From: Endozoicomonas sp. SCSIO W0465
GTDB lineage: Bacteria; Pseudomonadota; Gammaproteobacteria; Pseudomonadales; Endozoicomonadaceae
Assembly: GCF_023716865.1 (NCBI RefSeq)
Contig: NZ_CP092417.1
Location: forward strand, 4,318,001-4,382,000
Reading direction: 5' to 3'
Length of the DNA: 64,000 bases
Shown here: positions 36,810 to 44,961 of the stretch, piece by piece
Numbering within the stretch: position 1 is the first letter of the stretch
How the letters are laid out: every line of letters starts with the position of its first letter
The notes under the pieces: model-generated
The model's input: only the letters and a program-made list of their open reading frames with translations
Databases searched by the model: none
Told to the model about the DNA's origin: nothing
Translations under genes and position numbers: made by a program

Positions 36810-37517
36810 TTACTTGATATTGGTTAATACCCTGATCAAGGTTTCGCTCAGCTTTTGGCTGGCCTTGCTCAGGTTGTTCAGGAACTGTTCGACATTACCC
36901 AGTTCGATATCAATATGATCGGTAACGGATTTGATCGGCAGGAAGTCGATACCGTAAAGATGAGCGGTTGCAGCAACGGCGGCACACTCCATCTCTTTGG
37001 CCATTCCCTGGTTTTGCATAATCCACTGCCTGTCGATATCCGGCATGTCGAGGGAGTTGCCTGTGGTGACCACCCCAAGCTTATGCTCAATACCCTGAAA
37101 GTATTCGGGGCAATAGGCGGTTGGATAAGCGCCCATGGCAAAACGGTCAAAGCCCTCCAGGGGCACCCGGTGATCATGATAAACCACCGGCTGGTCGGAA
37201 GTGATGATATCAGCAATGTCCGCATCGGCTGAAAAAGCACCACAGGTTCCCGCGTTAATGATCAGCTCCGGAGCATACTCAAGAATGGCAGACTGGGTAT
37301 TCAGCGCGGCAAACTCGGTGCCTATTCTGTCGACACCATACTCACTGGATTTGCCATTCAGAGAGATAACGATGTCCTTACCGGCAAACGCACCCTGAAA
37401 GCGGGGGAAGTGATTTTTCAATTGCGGATTGGCGGGCAGTTCCCGCAGTCCGAGCTGGTCAATGACCGGACGGGCTTCCGCTGCCATGGCCATAATGATC
37501 AGAATTTGTTTAGACAT
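36810..37517 (-). CDS. MTA/SAH-nucleosidase-like phosphorylase-family enzyme
   Basis: This 235-aa protein of the PNP_UDP_1 fold starts with ILIIMAMAAEARPVIDQL, has the Gly-rich phosphate/ribose region LIINAGTCGAFSAD, the nucleoside-binding Met-Glu in AKEMECAAVAATAHLYG, and a catalytic Asp in IKSVTDHIDIE. This is the pattern of 5'-methylthioadenosine/S-adenosylhomocysteine nucleosidases. ATG at 37517 is chosen over TTG at 37523; neither has a good ribosome-binding site. It converges with gabD, the stops being 8 bp apart. Confidence 0.8.
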   Translation of the reverse strand: MSKQILIIMAMAAEARPVIDQLGLRELPANPQLKNHFPRFQGAFAGKDIVISLNGKSSEYGVDRIGTEFAALNTQSAILEYAPELIINAGTCGAFSADADIADIITSDQPVVYHDHRVPLEGFDRFAMGAYPTAYCPEYFQGIEHKLGVVTTGNSLDMPDIDRQWIMQNQGMAKEMECAAVAATAHLYGIDFLPIKSVTDHIDIELGNVEQFLNNLSKASQKLSETLIRVLTNIK

Positions 37518-37617
37518 TAGCAAAATCGTCGTAAACCCTCGCCCAATCGGGCGGGGATATAAGATGGGAAGGCCGGGCCGCGCAGGCGTAGAGCCTTCCG
37601 CCAGCAGGTTTGCACTA

Positions 37618-37978
37618 TCAATCAGGCGTACTCTGACTATTCACGTACTCTTTGAGAGTTTCGATAGTCGCCCCTCCTGCACTGCAAGCAAAGTACGCCC
37701 TTGACCATAACCGGCCTGATTTACTTTGAGTCGTAAGGTGGGTATTCAATATTCGCAATTGCCTTGATGATGTTGATTTCAGGTTGTTTACCATGACACT
37801 GACAGCCAGTTTCGGTGGGTAGGCAATCAGTAAATGGACATGGTCTTTCTCTCCATCCATTTCCAGCAAATCACACTCCAATTTCACGCAGGCACTCTCG
37901 AACGCATCACGTAATTGTTGAATCATGTACCCATCAAACAGCTTGCGTCTGTACTTTGTAGTGAACACTAAATGAACA
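37618..37978 (-). pseudogene. IS200/IS605-type TnpA (Y1 transposase), 5' end cut by IS66
   Basis: The frame reads VHLVFTTKYRRKLFDGYM directly from the IS66 edge, lacking the first 10-15 residues of TnpA. The HUH motif is present in EKDHVHLLIAYPP and the nucleophile Tyr in IETLKEYVNSQ. On the other side (37541-37605) are hairpins CTCGCCC-AATC-GGGCGGG and GGAAGGC ... GCCTTCC, expected at the end of such an element. The element is immobile on its own. Confidence 0.85.
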
Positions 37979-39586
37979 GTAACTATTCAGCACTGAGCAA
38001 AGGCATATTACAGTAATTCCGAACAGCTCTATGAAGTGATTGATATATGTCCATTCCCTGTTTTCTGGCAGACGACAAATAGCTGCGAATCCGTGCAAAC
38101 ATAGAACCACCGTCTGCACTCCTGAAGCAGCCTGAGATTTTCTGCTTTAACTTGGCCATTCGAACATCCCGCTCACTGCCATTGTTATCGAAGGGAATGG
38201 TAAAATCTGACATGAAGCGCAGTGTCTCAGCCTTGAACTCAGTGAGTCGTTTGAAGAGATTGTAAGCTTTAGTATTCTTGACTTTCTTGCGCTTAAGCTC
38301 CTCTCGTTGCTTCTCCATATAGACGACTTCTTTCATTAGAGCCCGCTGAAGCAACCGGTCATAAATCTTCTCGATTCGTTCACAGACAACACTTGGCATC
38401 TGTAGCATACCTATGGTCTTAAAGCCCTTGCAGTAATGCCAGGAAAGCCTCAGTAGCTTCATCAATCGCAACGCCAGTTGATTGCTGTCCCTATCAACAA
38501 CACCCAAAAGCTCCCTCAGGTGATGGGCATTGCAAAGTACGTGAGTTGCCGCATATGCAAAATAGGATTTCCAATGATCATGAACCAGAACGCCTGCAAA
38601 TGTTAGCAGTATGCCCATCGTGTCCATGGCCTCACGACCTCGCTTTTCAGACAAGTAGTAGAGCGTCCATTGTTCATCCCGCATAACGTGTAGCCAGTGC
38701 AAAGAGCCCTCGGCCCGCATACCCGTTTCATCGGCTCCGGCAACAGACGATTCCCGCAAGGCGTCACGAATAACCTCTTCAGTAGAAGCCAGATTTTCAT
38801 AGGTTCTGGCCACAAAATTGGCGACAGTGCCTGCACTTACACTCATTTTATAGAGAGTATTAAAATACTCTGACACGCGCTTAAAAGGCAGGAAATGGTA
38901 TTGGTTAAGATAGACGGCCATAGCCTGTGTGGCTGAGCCATATTGTGCGGCAGCGGTAACACCTTCCGGGAATTCAGCCTGATTCCGACAACCACAAGTG
39001 CAGATTTTTACTTCAGCTCTATGGGCCGTTACTTCAAATTCACCCGGTCTCCCTGGTTCAAACACCTGTCGTTCAATATATTTGACCGGCTCACTATCAA
39101 GAAGAGACGCCTGACATTTATTGCATTCTTTAACCGGAAGGTACTCAATATAGTCAGGGATATCGACCTGTTTAAGACAAGTGCCCTGATGCCCTTTCTT
39201 TCCACCGGCTTTATTACCAGAAGACTGTCTCAGACTTTTAGGATTGGGTTTTTCATCCGATGGATCGGTACCTTTATCTGCGGAAAGGTCGTCAGAATGA
39301 TCTGGAGAATTACTGTTTTTACAAGGTTTTTGATAACCATCAGACGATGGCGGCTTGCTGCTGTTTTGACTGTTCTTGCCAACCTTTTCTTCCAATTCTC
39401 GACATCGCTCTTCCAGACAGGCAACTCTCATCCGCAGCTCTGCATTCTCTTTCAAGAGAATCTCAGCCGACATAGTTGCGGGTAGTTCTGGAATCATGCT
39501 GGCGAATATTGTGGAAAAATGGTGCTTAAGAGGATGGTATAAAAATCAGAAAATTCCAGATTTATGTGGGGGTGCTGAACAGTTAC
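37979..39586 (-). mobile_element. IS66 copy E, 1,608 bp
   Basis: This is a complete copy in the same orientation as copy D. The inner flank is AATGAACA inside the IS200-type tnpA; the outer flank is AAGATAGC, the partner of the repeat left of copy D. Confidence 0.93.
37983..39497 (-). CDS. IS66-family transposase (copy E)
   Basis: This intact 504-aa transposase matches copy C in all motifs, with DDE residues in AGADETG, LVHDHWK and NNGSERDV. It could drive movement of the composite block. Confidence 0.93.
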   Translation of the reverse strand: MIPELPATMSAEILLKENAELRMRVACLEERCRELEEKVGKNSQNSSKPPSSDGYQKPCKNSNSPDHSDDLSADKGTDPSDEKPNPKSLRQSSGNKAGGKKGHQGTCLKQVDIPDYIEYLPVKECNKCQASLLDSEPVKYIERQVFEPGRPGEFEVTAHRAEVKICTCGCRNQAEFPEGVTAAAQYGSATQAMAVYLNQYHFLPFKRVSEYFNTLYKMSVSAGTVANFVARTYENLASTEEVIRDALRESSVAGADETGMRAEGSLHWLHVMRDEQWTLYYLSEKRGREAMDTMGILLTFAGVLVHDHWKSYFAYAATHVLCNAHHLRELLGVVDRDSNQLALRLMKLLRLSWHYCKGFKTIGMLQMPSVVCERIEKIYDRLLQRALMKEVVYMEKQREELKRKKVKNTKAYNLFKRLTEFKAETLRFMSDFTIPFDNNGSERDVRMAKLKQKISGCFRSADGGSMFARIRSYLSSARKQGMDIYQSLHRAVRNYCNMPLLSAE

Positions 39587-39737
39587 AAGATAGCAATGAA
39601 ACTTTTTAATAAAACAAAGGTCCTAATAAACATTCCTTGCGATTTTTATGTCAGACAAAGCGCCATCGAAACAGCACCTACACTCAATGACCGGAAATTA
39701 ACAGGGAAGCCATTAACATTACCTAAGGAGTGGGTGT

Positions 39738-42700
39738 ATGGACCCCATCATTCATAAAAAAGCGTCGGTCGTGATGCACCATTTGCCAGATCAATCAAAG
39801 AACCTGGATCCTACAGGCAAATGGTCAAAGCATGAGAACTCAGAGCTCTTGATACCCAGAGATCAATGCAGGGAGACTCAGCGCGAGGAAATACAGCTGG
39901 CAATGAAGCAAGCAAACCTGGGTATTCGGGTAGTCAGTCCAGAGGAAGAACGAAACTATCTGGATCAGCCACAAAAAGCCCCACGACCGGTCTGCCATGT
40001 CCAGTTAGGTGCATCTGTTCAAATCAGGCAATCTGGCAAATATAGGCTGGGTATTGTGAATCCGGAGATGCTAGCGGTTTATAAGACTAATGCGGGAACC
40101 GGTGAATTGGTCAATAACAGGAAAGCAGTTGATCAACTCAGAGTGAAATGCCTTGCCGATCACCATGAAATAAAGAAAAAAATGAAGGAGCAGGTGGAAC
40201 GTCGATGGGATGTTTATCCCGTTTTTACCTCGGGGCATTTGCAACCCGATGGTACATATTCTCCCCCCAAATTTAAGCCCCATCTGAAAGATCTTGATCC
40301 AGGACTGATACCTTATCCTGAATTTCTCACCACTGGTTACGAGAAATCACAGATCAAATGCTATTGCATTACAAAGGCAGATGCCACAAGAAATATTACC
40401 GATATCCTTGAAGAGAAACACACTTTGGAAAATACCTTGGGGATTGGTCCATTGCCTCTGGCCGTCTACTGCCAGCACAGCGGTTCTCTGGAAGTCTATT
40501 TTGAAGAGGAACTGGAGGTGAGTCAGCTGGCCGATAAGGAAGCCTGTCTGGATGATTTTGCCCTATCCCATAGCATAGAACCGCAGATATTCAGAAGGAT
40601 ACTTAACATGCTGCCAATGACGTTAAAATCTGAATCGTTGAATAAAACAGCATTAGAGCCTAAACCGTATAGGAAAAATGCTATAAATGAACTGAGAGAA
40701 ATGGTATCCAATCCAGCTTGTTACAATCCTGAACATCTAGACTTAATCAAGGACAGTGGATTTCCACTTAACACGCATTTTTTCTTCCAACAACAATTTA
40801 TAACAATTATTGATCTTTTTATAAAAATGGAACGAGAAAGGTTTCATAATGAAAATCATGAGACCAGATTTTTAGATGACATTAAATCAACTTCAAAAAG
40901 GAAAGCAGAGTTATTATTTCATTACTTAGCCAATAATAGCGCACCGGTCATCGAGACGAGGTCTATAGAAATATGTTTCACTCCCCCTTATCTGTGTAAC
41001 TACCTCTTGGCAGTACTAGCACCTGTAGACAATAACTACGATTTTTGGGAGTTCATGACTCACCCCGTTAATTTCCCTGCCATTAAGGTGGAAATCGATC
41101 GAATATGCCAAAGAAACTCTAATAAGCTGGATAGCTATTTGGAATATGCACTGCAAAGACCATTTACTCATTTTAAAAACTTTGCTTTTTTCAAGCATCA
41201 TTTGTTAGCTCTGTTTTATTATGGCGCAGTCCCCGATGAGGCGATATTGCAAACAACCAGGCAAGAAATAAGGAAACTCAGCACTATCATAGCCAATTGT
41301 AAACAAATAACTTTGGGTAATTGTTCCACAGATGACTACATCAAATGGGTTCAGGAACTATACCGGCAGCGGGAGCAAGACCCTTTTTATCAATCCTGGC
41401 CAGCACAGGTTGAAGAGGCAAAACAGGAGATAGCCAAGCTCAGAGCGTCCCTGCCTTGGCAGGCTGAGCTGCTAACGCCCCTTTCGACAGAATACGGGGA
41501 TGCAGAGTTACAGTTTGTGATGGACGCGTTCAGTAAACCACCAACGCTTGCCAATGCGCGGGACAATGAAGAAACCATCCTGAAGATATTACAGCATTAT
41601 TACCGTCGCCCTGGTCCAGAGCGGGTGCTCAGTGCGCTCGGCCTTTCATCATTACCGACGATATGGAAGCCTCTGCACGCTTGCAGCCATGTATTGCGAG
41701 CCAGGAATAACGTACTCTGGTATATAGAGCTGCTGGAGAAATTCCAGTTATTGAATTGCACAAAAGATGAGAAGACCCTCCTGGCGCTAGCGGCCATATA
41801 CCATGATGCGGCAGCAGAAGATGTTGGCAAAGATTGTGAAGAAAAGCGATCAGCAGAGTACTTCAGACGCGATCTGGCAGAGCAATACCCACAGGGACTG
41901 CTGGATGATATCGCCCTGGCCCTTGAAAGCAAGGAAAACGATGTTCATGGCAGGGATGATGACGCCCTGTCGGCAACGGTTCGTGGCTACCTGCGCGTAT
42001 TGCGCTTTGCCGACCGCATGGACATTATTCGCTGCACCGGTGTCGAGAAAAATTTCCCGGGGCTCACTGACCGTGACCGTGACCGGTCAGAGTTTAACGG
42101 AGGCATGCTGGACCTGCCGCCGGAATCGGGCAAGTTTACTGCCGACCCGGAAACAAAATCCCTATTCCAACGAAATCTTGAAGCCGCCATGCACGGAGCC
42201 GCTGATCTGGCCCTGGTCACTGGCCACCTGAGCCACGACCACCGTCCTAATCCTTATGCTCACATTTACCAGTTAACACCTGAAGCTAAACAAATCACAG
42301 CGCAATTTGAACTCACCCCTATGCCGGTGGGAAAAATGGAGGATTTCATCAACAACAACGTCCGGCGAAAAATTGCCCGTCTTGCCGGTATTCACACCTG
42401 CTCAGACCCGGATCACAAAACCTGTGGCACCGATGGTCAGCAGGGCATAACCCGGGGCATCCATAATAGTTGGTATGACCTTCAACAGATTGAGGTTCCG
42501 GCCTGTATGACCCGTTTGGAAAAAATGCAGTGTGAGTATGATGATATGGATGTGCTGAGTGAAGAAACACGACAGGCGATTACCGCAGAGGTGCAGCGAC
42601 TGAAATCCCGGGGAATACTCATGAATACGGGTACATTAACTCAGGAAACGTTGAGGTCAGATGGGGCAATAAGAAAACTGCAAGGAAGAGGCCTGGAGGT

Positions 42701-42818
42701 AGTGAAAAATAAACGCCTCAGAGGCTACGGTAAAGATGGCAATCCACGGTACGAGATAGTACTGGTGCCAACCAAGGTACAGCCCAGCAACTTCGCTACT
42801 ATCCTGACTAATCAATGA
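39738..42818 (+). CDS. Large protein with a SidE-type phosphodiesterase-like (HD-fold) domain; candidate effector
   Basis: This 1,026-aa protein starts at an ATG with a perfect AAGGAG site. The N-terminal 600 residues are unrecognised and mostly helical. From about residue 620 to 850 there is an HD-type metal or nucleotide site: His at 647 and 651 (LHACSHVLRARN), His689-Asp690 in LAAIYHDAAAEDVGKD, then YLRVLRFADRMDIIRC and TGHLSHDHRPNPYAHIYQL. This order resembles the SidE phosphodiesterase domain of Legionella, which acts on phosphoribosyl-ubiquitin. The mono-ADP-ribosyltransferase part of SidE is not apparent. It has no signal peptide. It lies just outside the IS66 composite and before two other large proteins of effector type. 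Assignment to SidE-PDE is by memory of motifs. Confidence 0.6.
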   Translation: MDPIIHKKASVVMHHLPDQSKNLDPTGKWSKHENSELLIPRDQCRETQREEIQLAMKQANLGIRVVSPEEERNYLDQPQKAPRPVCHVQLGASVQIRQSGKYRLGIVNPEMLAVYKTNAGTGELVNNRKAVDQLRVKCLADHHEIKKKMKEQVERRWDVYPVFTSGHLQPDGTYSPPKFKPHLKDLDPGLIPYPEFLTTGYEKSQIKCYCITKADATRNITDILEEKHTLENTLGIGPLPLAVYCQHSGSLEVYFEEELEVSQLADKEACLDDFALSHSIEPQIFRRILNMLPMTLKSESLNKTALEPKPYRKNAINELREMVSNPACYNPEHLDLIKDSGFPLNTHFFFQQQFITIIDLFIKMERERFHNENHETRFLDDIKSTSKRKAELLFHYLANNSAPVIETRSIEICFTPPYLCNYLLAVLAPVDNNYDFWEFMTHPVNFPAIKVEIDRICQRNSNKLDSYLEYALQRPFTHFKNFAFFKHHLLALFYYGAVPDEAILQTTRQEIRKLSTIIANCKQITLGNCSTDDYIKWVQELYRQREQDPFYQSWPAQVEEAKQEIAKLRASLPWQAELLTPLSTEYGDAELQFVMDAFSKPPTLANARDNEETILKILQHYYRRPGPERVLSALGLSSLPTIWKPLHACSHVLRARNNVLWYIELLEKFQLLNCTKDEKTLLALAAIYHDAAAEDVGKDCEEKRSAEYFRRDLAEQYPQGLLDDIALALESKENDVHGRDDDALSATVRGYLRVLRFADRMDIIRCTGVEKNFPGLTDRDRDRSEFNGGMLDLPPESGKFTADPETKSLFQRNLEAAMHGAADLALVTGHLSHDHRPNPYAHIYQLTPEAKQITAQFELTPMPVGKMEDFINNNVRRKIARLAGIHTCSDPDHKTCGTDGQQGITRGIHNSWYDLQQIEVPACMTRLEKMQCEYDDMDVLSEETRQAITAEVQRLKSRGILMNTGTLTQETLRSDGAIRKLQGRGLEVVKNKRLRGYGKDGNPRYEIVLVPTKVQPSNFATILTNQ

Positions 42819-42944
42819 TAGTTAGGATTTCAGACAATCTTGTTATGAACTATGAAATGTGAACAAGCATAATGCTTAATACAATCTTAACGGTCTTTCT
42901 TATTAATTAGGTTATATGATGATTTATTAAGGAGTATGATTATA

Positions 42945-44639
42945 ATGGAAGTCACAGGACTTATTGGAAATCAAACTACACATACAAACACTCTCACTGA
43001 TATCAGCAAGGATCTTGAAAAGAGCGTTCATAATGGCCTTAGCATTAAAAAAGCTGAAGTAATTACATACTCAAAAAATGATAATAATCATCATCAATTG
43101 CCCTCAACAAAAATATCGGATCGATTAGCTAAAAATGTACAGCCTGATACTTTAATTATGGATACTCAAGACGGCCAATCAAAAAGTTTCAATGAAGTGG
43201 TACGCAGAATTAAATTAGATAAACAGACGTTTATTATAAGGCAACTATCAAAAGTTACAAGTGAACAAATTGATAGGATTATTCAGTGCTGTGACAATCC
43301 ATCACTTATTACCAAGGATTACCTCCCTGTTTTTCAATCTGAAGATTTCCCCTACGTTGCTCTCAGGGCATTCAGAGATGGCAAAATAAATTGTAATGAA
43401 TTTTCTACACTAATTTCTTTACATGGCATCTATAAAGAAAATATTGAAAACTCATCTGCCTTTAAAATAACGTATGAAGCATTATTTGATCAAAATGGCA
43501 ATCCTAACCATAAATCCTGGAAAGCAGTAGAAAAAACACTGGAAAAATCCAACAAGCAAGAACGAACGATTTTCATTTACGATATTGAAAATACGGTAAA
43601 AGAGATGCAAGGAAGACTTAAATCGGCTCGCCCTCTTGAAGCTGGGTATTGGCATTATGACATACCAGATGCCTCTGAAAAATCGACTATCGCTGATGTT
43701 ATAAGGGAAGCAGGTTCCTGGACTTTATCCAGGTATGATGACCAGGAAATGTTACCAAGTATAACCATGCGGCAAGCATTAGTGGACTCTGCATTTGGAG
43801 AAGAGGCACATCAAATTAATCCGGTAATAGGGGTTAGTAGTACTGATGACGTGAGGCTGGGTGGCTTAGGGCGCTACAGAGATTTTGCACTGCCATTCCC
43901 TGAAAATCCATTACCAACAACTGCTGATTATTTACCTGCTCCAACCATTGCTGATTTTCAGCAGCATGATTTTTATCATTTAATACGCGTCAGCCTGTTA
44001 AAAAACAAAGACATAGATTTATACATAGCAATTGGTGATGAATTACAAACACAAAGAAACCGATATGATGAATCGCTAACTATAGTAAAATCAAAATGCA
44101 AGAAAGTACTTAAATCATACGAACATATTATAAAAACGACTAATACTTTGCTACCAACAAAAAAGAAAAAAGTCTTGACGAAGGTTGAAAACGACTTTTA
44201 CAAAGCTTACAAGTTAATGACATATCTCAGCAAGGCAAGAAAGGCAACAGGGCAATTGAAATTTTATTTGTATGATTTAGAAATGGGTAATTCAACCCAT
44301 GCTCAGGATAGGTACAAAGAAGTTAGCACATTTTACTTTCATCTAGGCAATATCCTGACCCATTTAAATCGATACCAAGGAAAAAAGGGACGAGAGCTTT
44401 TGAGTGGTATGACTGCTGAATTAACCGGTCGAATTGTATTACCCATGATTAGTTCTGACTGCAGCCTGGAAAATACTTCAGAGAAACACAGTGAATTAAC
44501 TAAAATGTTTGAAGGTGAAAAGAATACACTTATAAACTCAGGTGAAATGAAGAATGATCCATCAGACAGCTACTGGTGGCATCAGTTCGAAAGAACCACC
44601 CGATTTATTGCACCCATGATATCTAAAGAAATGATGTAA
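42945..44639 (+). CDS. Unrecognised 564-aa protein next to effector-like genes
   Basis: ATG at 42945 sits 9 bp after AAGGAGT; the ATG at 42936 is too close to it. The product is soluble, AT-rich in coding, and Lys/Asn-rich, unlike the core genes nearby. A notable conserved-looking block is RPLEAGYWHYDIPDA followed by DVRLGGLGRYRDFALPFPE and PAPTIADFQQHDFYHLIRVS. Two cysteines (IIQCCD) and long helices fill the rest. I recognise no family. Its position between a SidE-like and a USP-like gene, base composition and size suggest an effector. Confidence 0.7.
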   Translation: MEVTGLIGNQTTHTNTLTDISKDLEKSVHNGLSIKKAEVITYSKNDNNHHQLPSTKISDRLAKNVQPDTLIMDTQDGQSKSFNEVVRRIKLDKQTFIIRQLSKVTSEQIDRIIQCCDNPSLITKDYLPVFQSEDFPYVALRAFRDGKINCNEFSTLISLHGIYKENIENSSAFKITYEALFDQNGNPNHKSWKAVEKTLEKSNKQERTIFIYDIENTVKEMQGRLKSARPLEAGYWHYDIPDASEKSTIADVIREAGSWTLSRYDDQEMLPSITMRQALVDSAFGEEAHQINPVIGVSSTDDVRLGGLGRYRDFALPFPENPLPTTADYLPAPTIADFQQHDFYHLIRVSLLKNKDIDLYIAIGDELQTQRNRYDESLTIVKSKCKKVLKSYEHIIKTTNTLLPTKKKKVLTKVENDFYKAYKLMTYLSKARKATGQLKFYLYDLEMGNSTHAQDRYKEVSTFYFHLGNILTHLNRYQGKKGRELLSGMTAELTGRIVLPMISSDCSLENTSEKHSELTKMFEGEKNTLINSGEMKNDPSDSYWWHQFERTTRFIAPMISKEMM

Positions 44640-44670
44640 TCAAATCCAAAAACTGCACTCAGAAATCTTC

Positions 44671-44961
44671 TTGAGTTTGCCTGTTTTTCCTATCAATAAG
44701 TTGTACCTACCTCCGGAGAAATGGCGTTTTATGTTGTTGTCCGGTAATGGTTCACAAGCATCGGTAGCAGGGGAAGAAATGAAGGCCGGGTGGTATACTG
44801 GTTCAGGACTCACAGGTTATGAAAGCATAACCGATGGCGTTATTGATCAGGCTGACAGCCTCATCACAAAGAAAACGCCTACTCCGAACATTTACGACTT
44901 ATTGCTGTCTCTACCTGCTTACGTTGTACCATCGGCAGAATGGAGTATTCGAAGTGGATAG
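44671..44961 (+). CDS. Short open frame overlapping the USP-like gene; possible frameshifted N-terminus
   Basis: This frame of up to 96 codons (TTG at 44671, or ATG at 44731) contains plausible protein sequence (AGWYTGSGLTGYESITDG, then TPNIYDLLLSLPAYVVPSAE) and stops at 44961. The next gene begins with GTG at 44954 in another frame. It could be a separate small coupled gene or the true N-terminus of the USP-like protein separated by a frameshift near 44945-44960. No family is recognised. Confidence 0.4.
   Translation: MSLPVFPINKLYLPPEKWRFMLLSGNGSQASVAGEEMKAGWYTGSGLTGYESITDGVIDQADSLITKKTPTPNIYDLLLSLPAYVVPSAEWSIRSG

Larger units (their letters stand above)
33020..39586. mobile_element. IS66-bounded composite transposon, 6.6 kb
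   Basis: Two complete IS66 copies in the same (minus) orientation enclose 3.35 kb holding an lhgO fragment, gabD, a nucleosidase gene and a truncated IS200-type tnpA. The 8-bp repeat AAGATAGC occurs directly outside the left IS (33012-33019) and the right IS (39587-39594). The inner flanks (GATGGCAA at 34628, AATGAACA at 37971) match neither each other nor the outer repeat. Either the block moved as a unit, or a circle with one IS66 recombined into an IS66 already at AAGATAGC. Confidence 0.85.

Noticed and set aside
44834..44953. ATG at 44834 as the start of the USP-like protein
   Set aside because: The 40 residues it adds look out of frame compared with the overlapping frame, and GTG at 44954 has a better ribosome-binding site.
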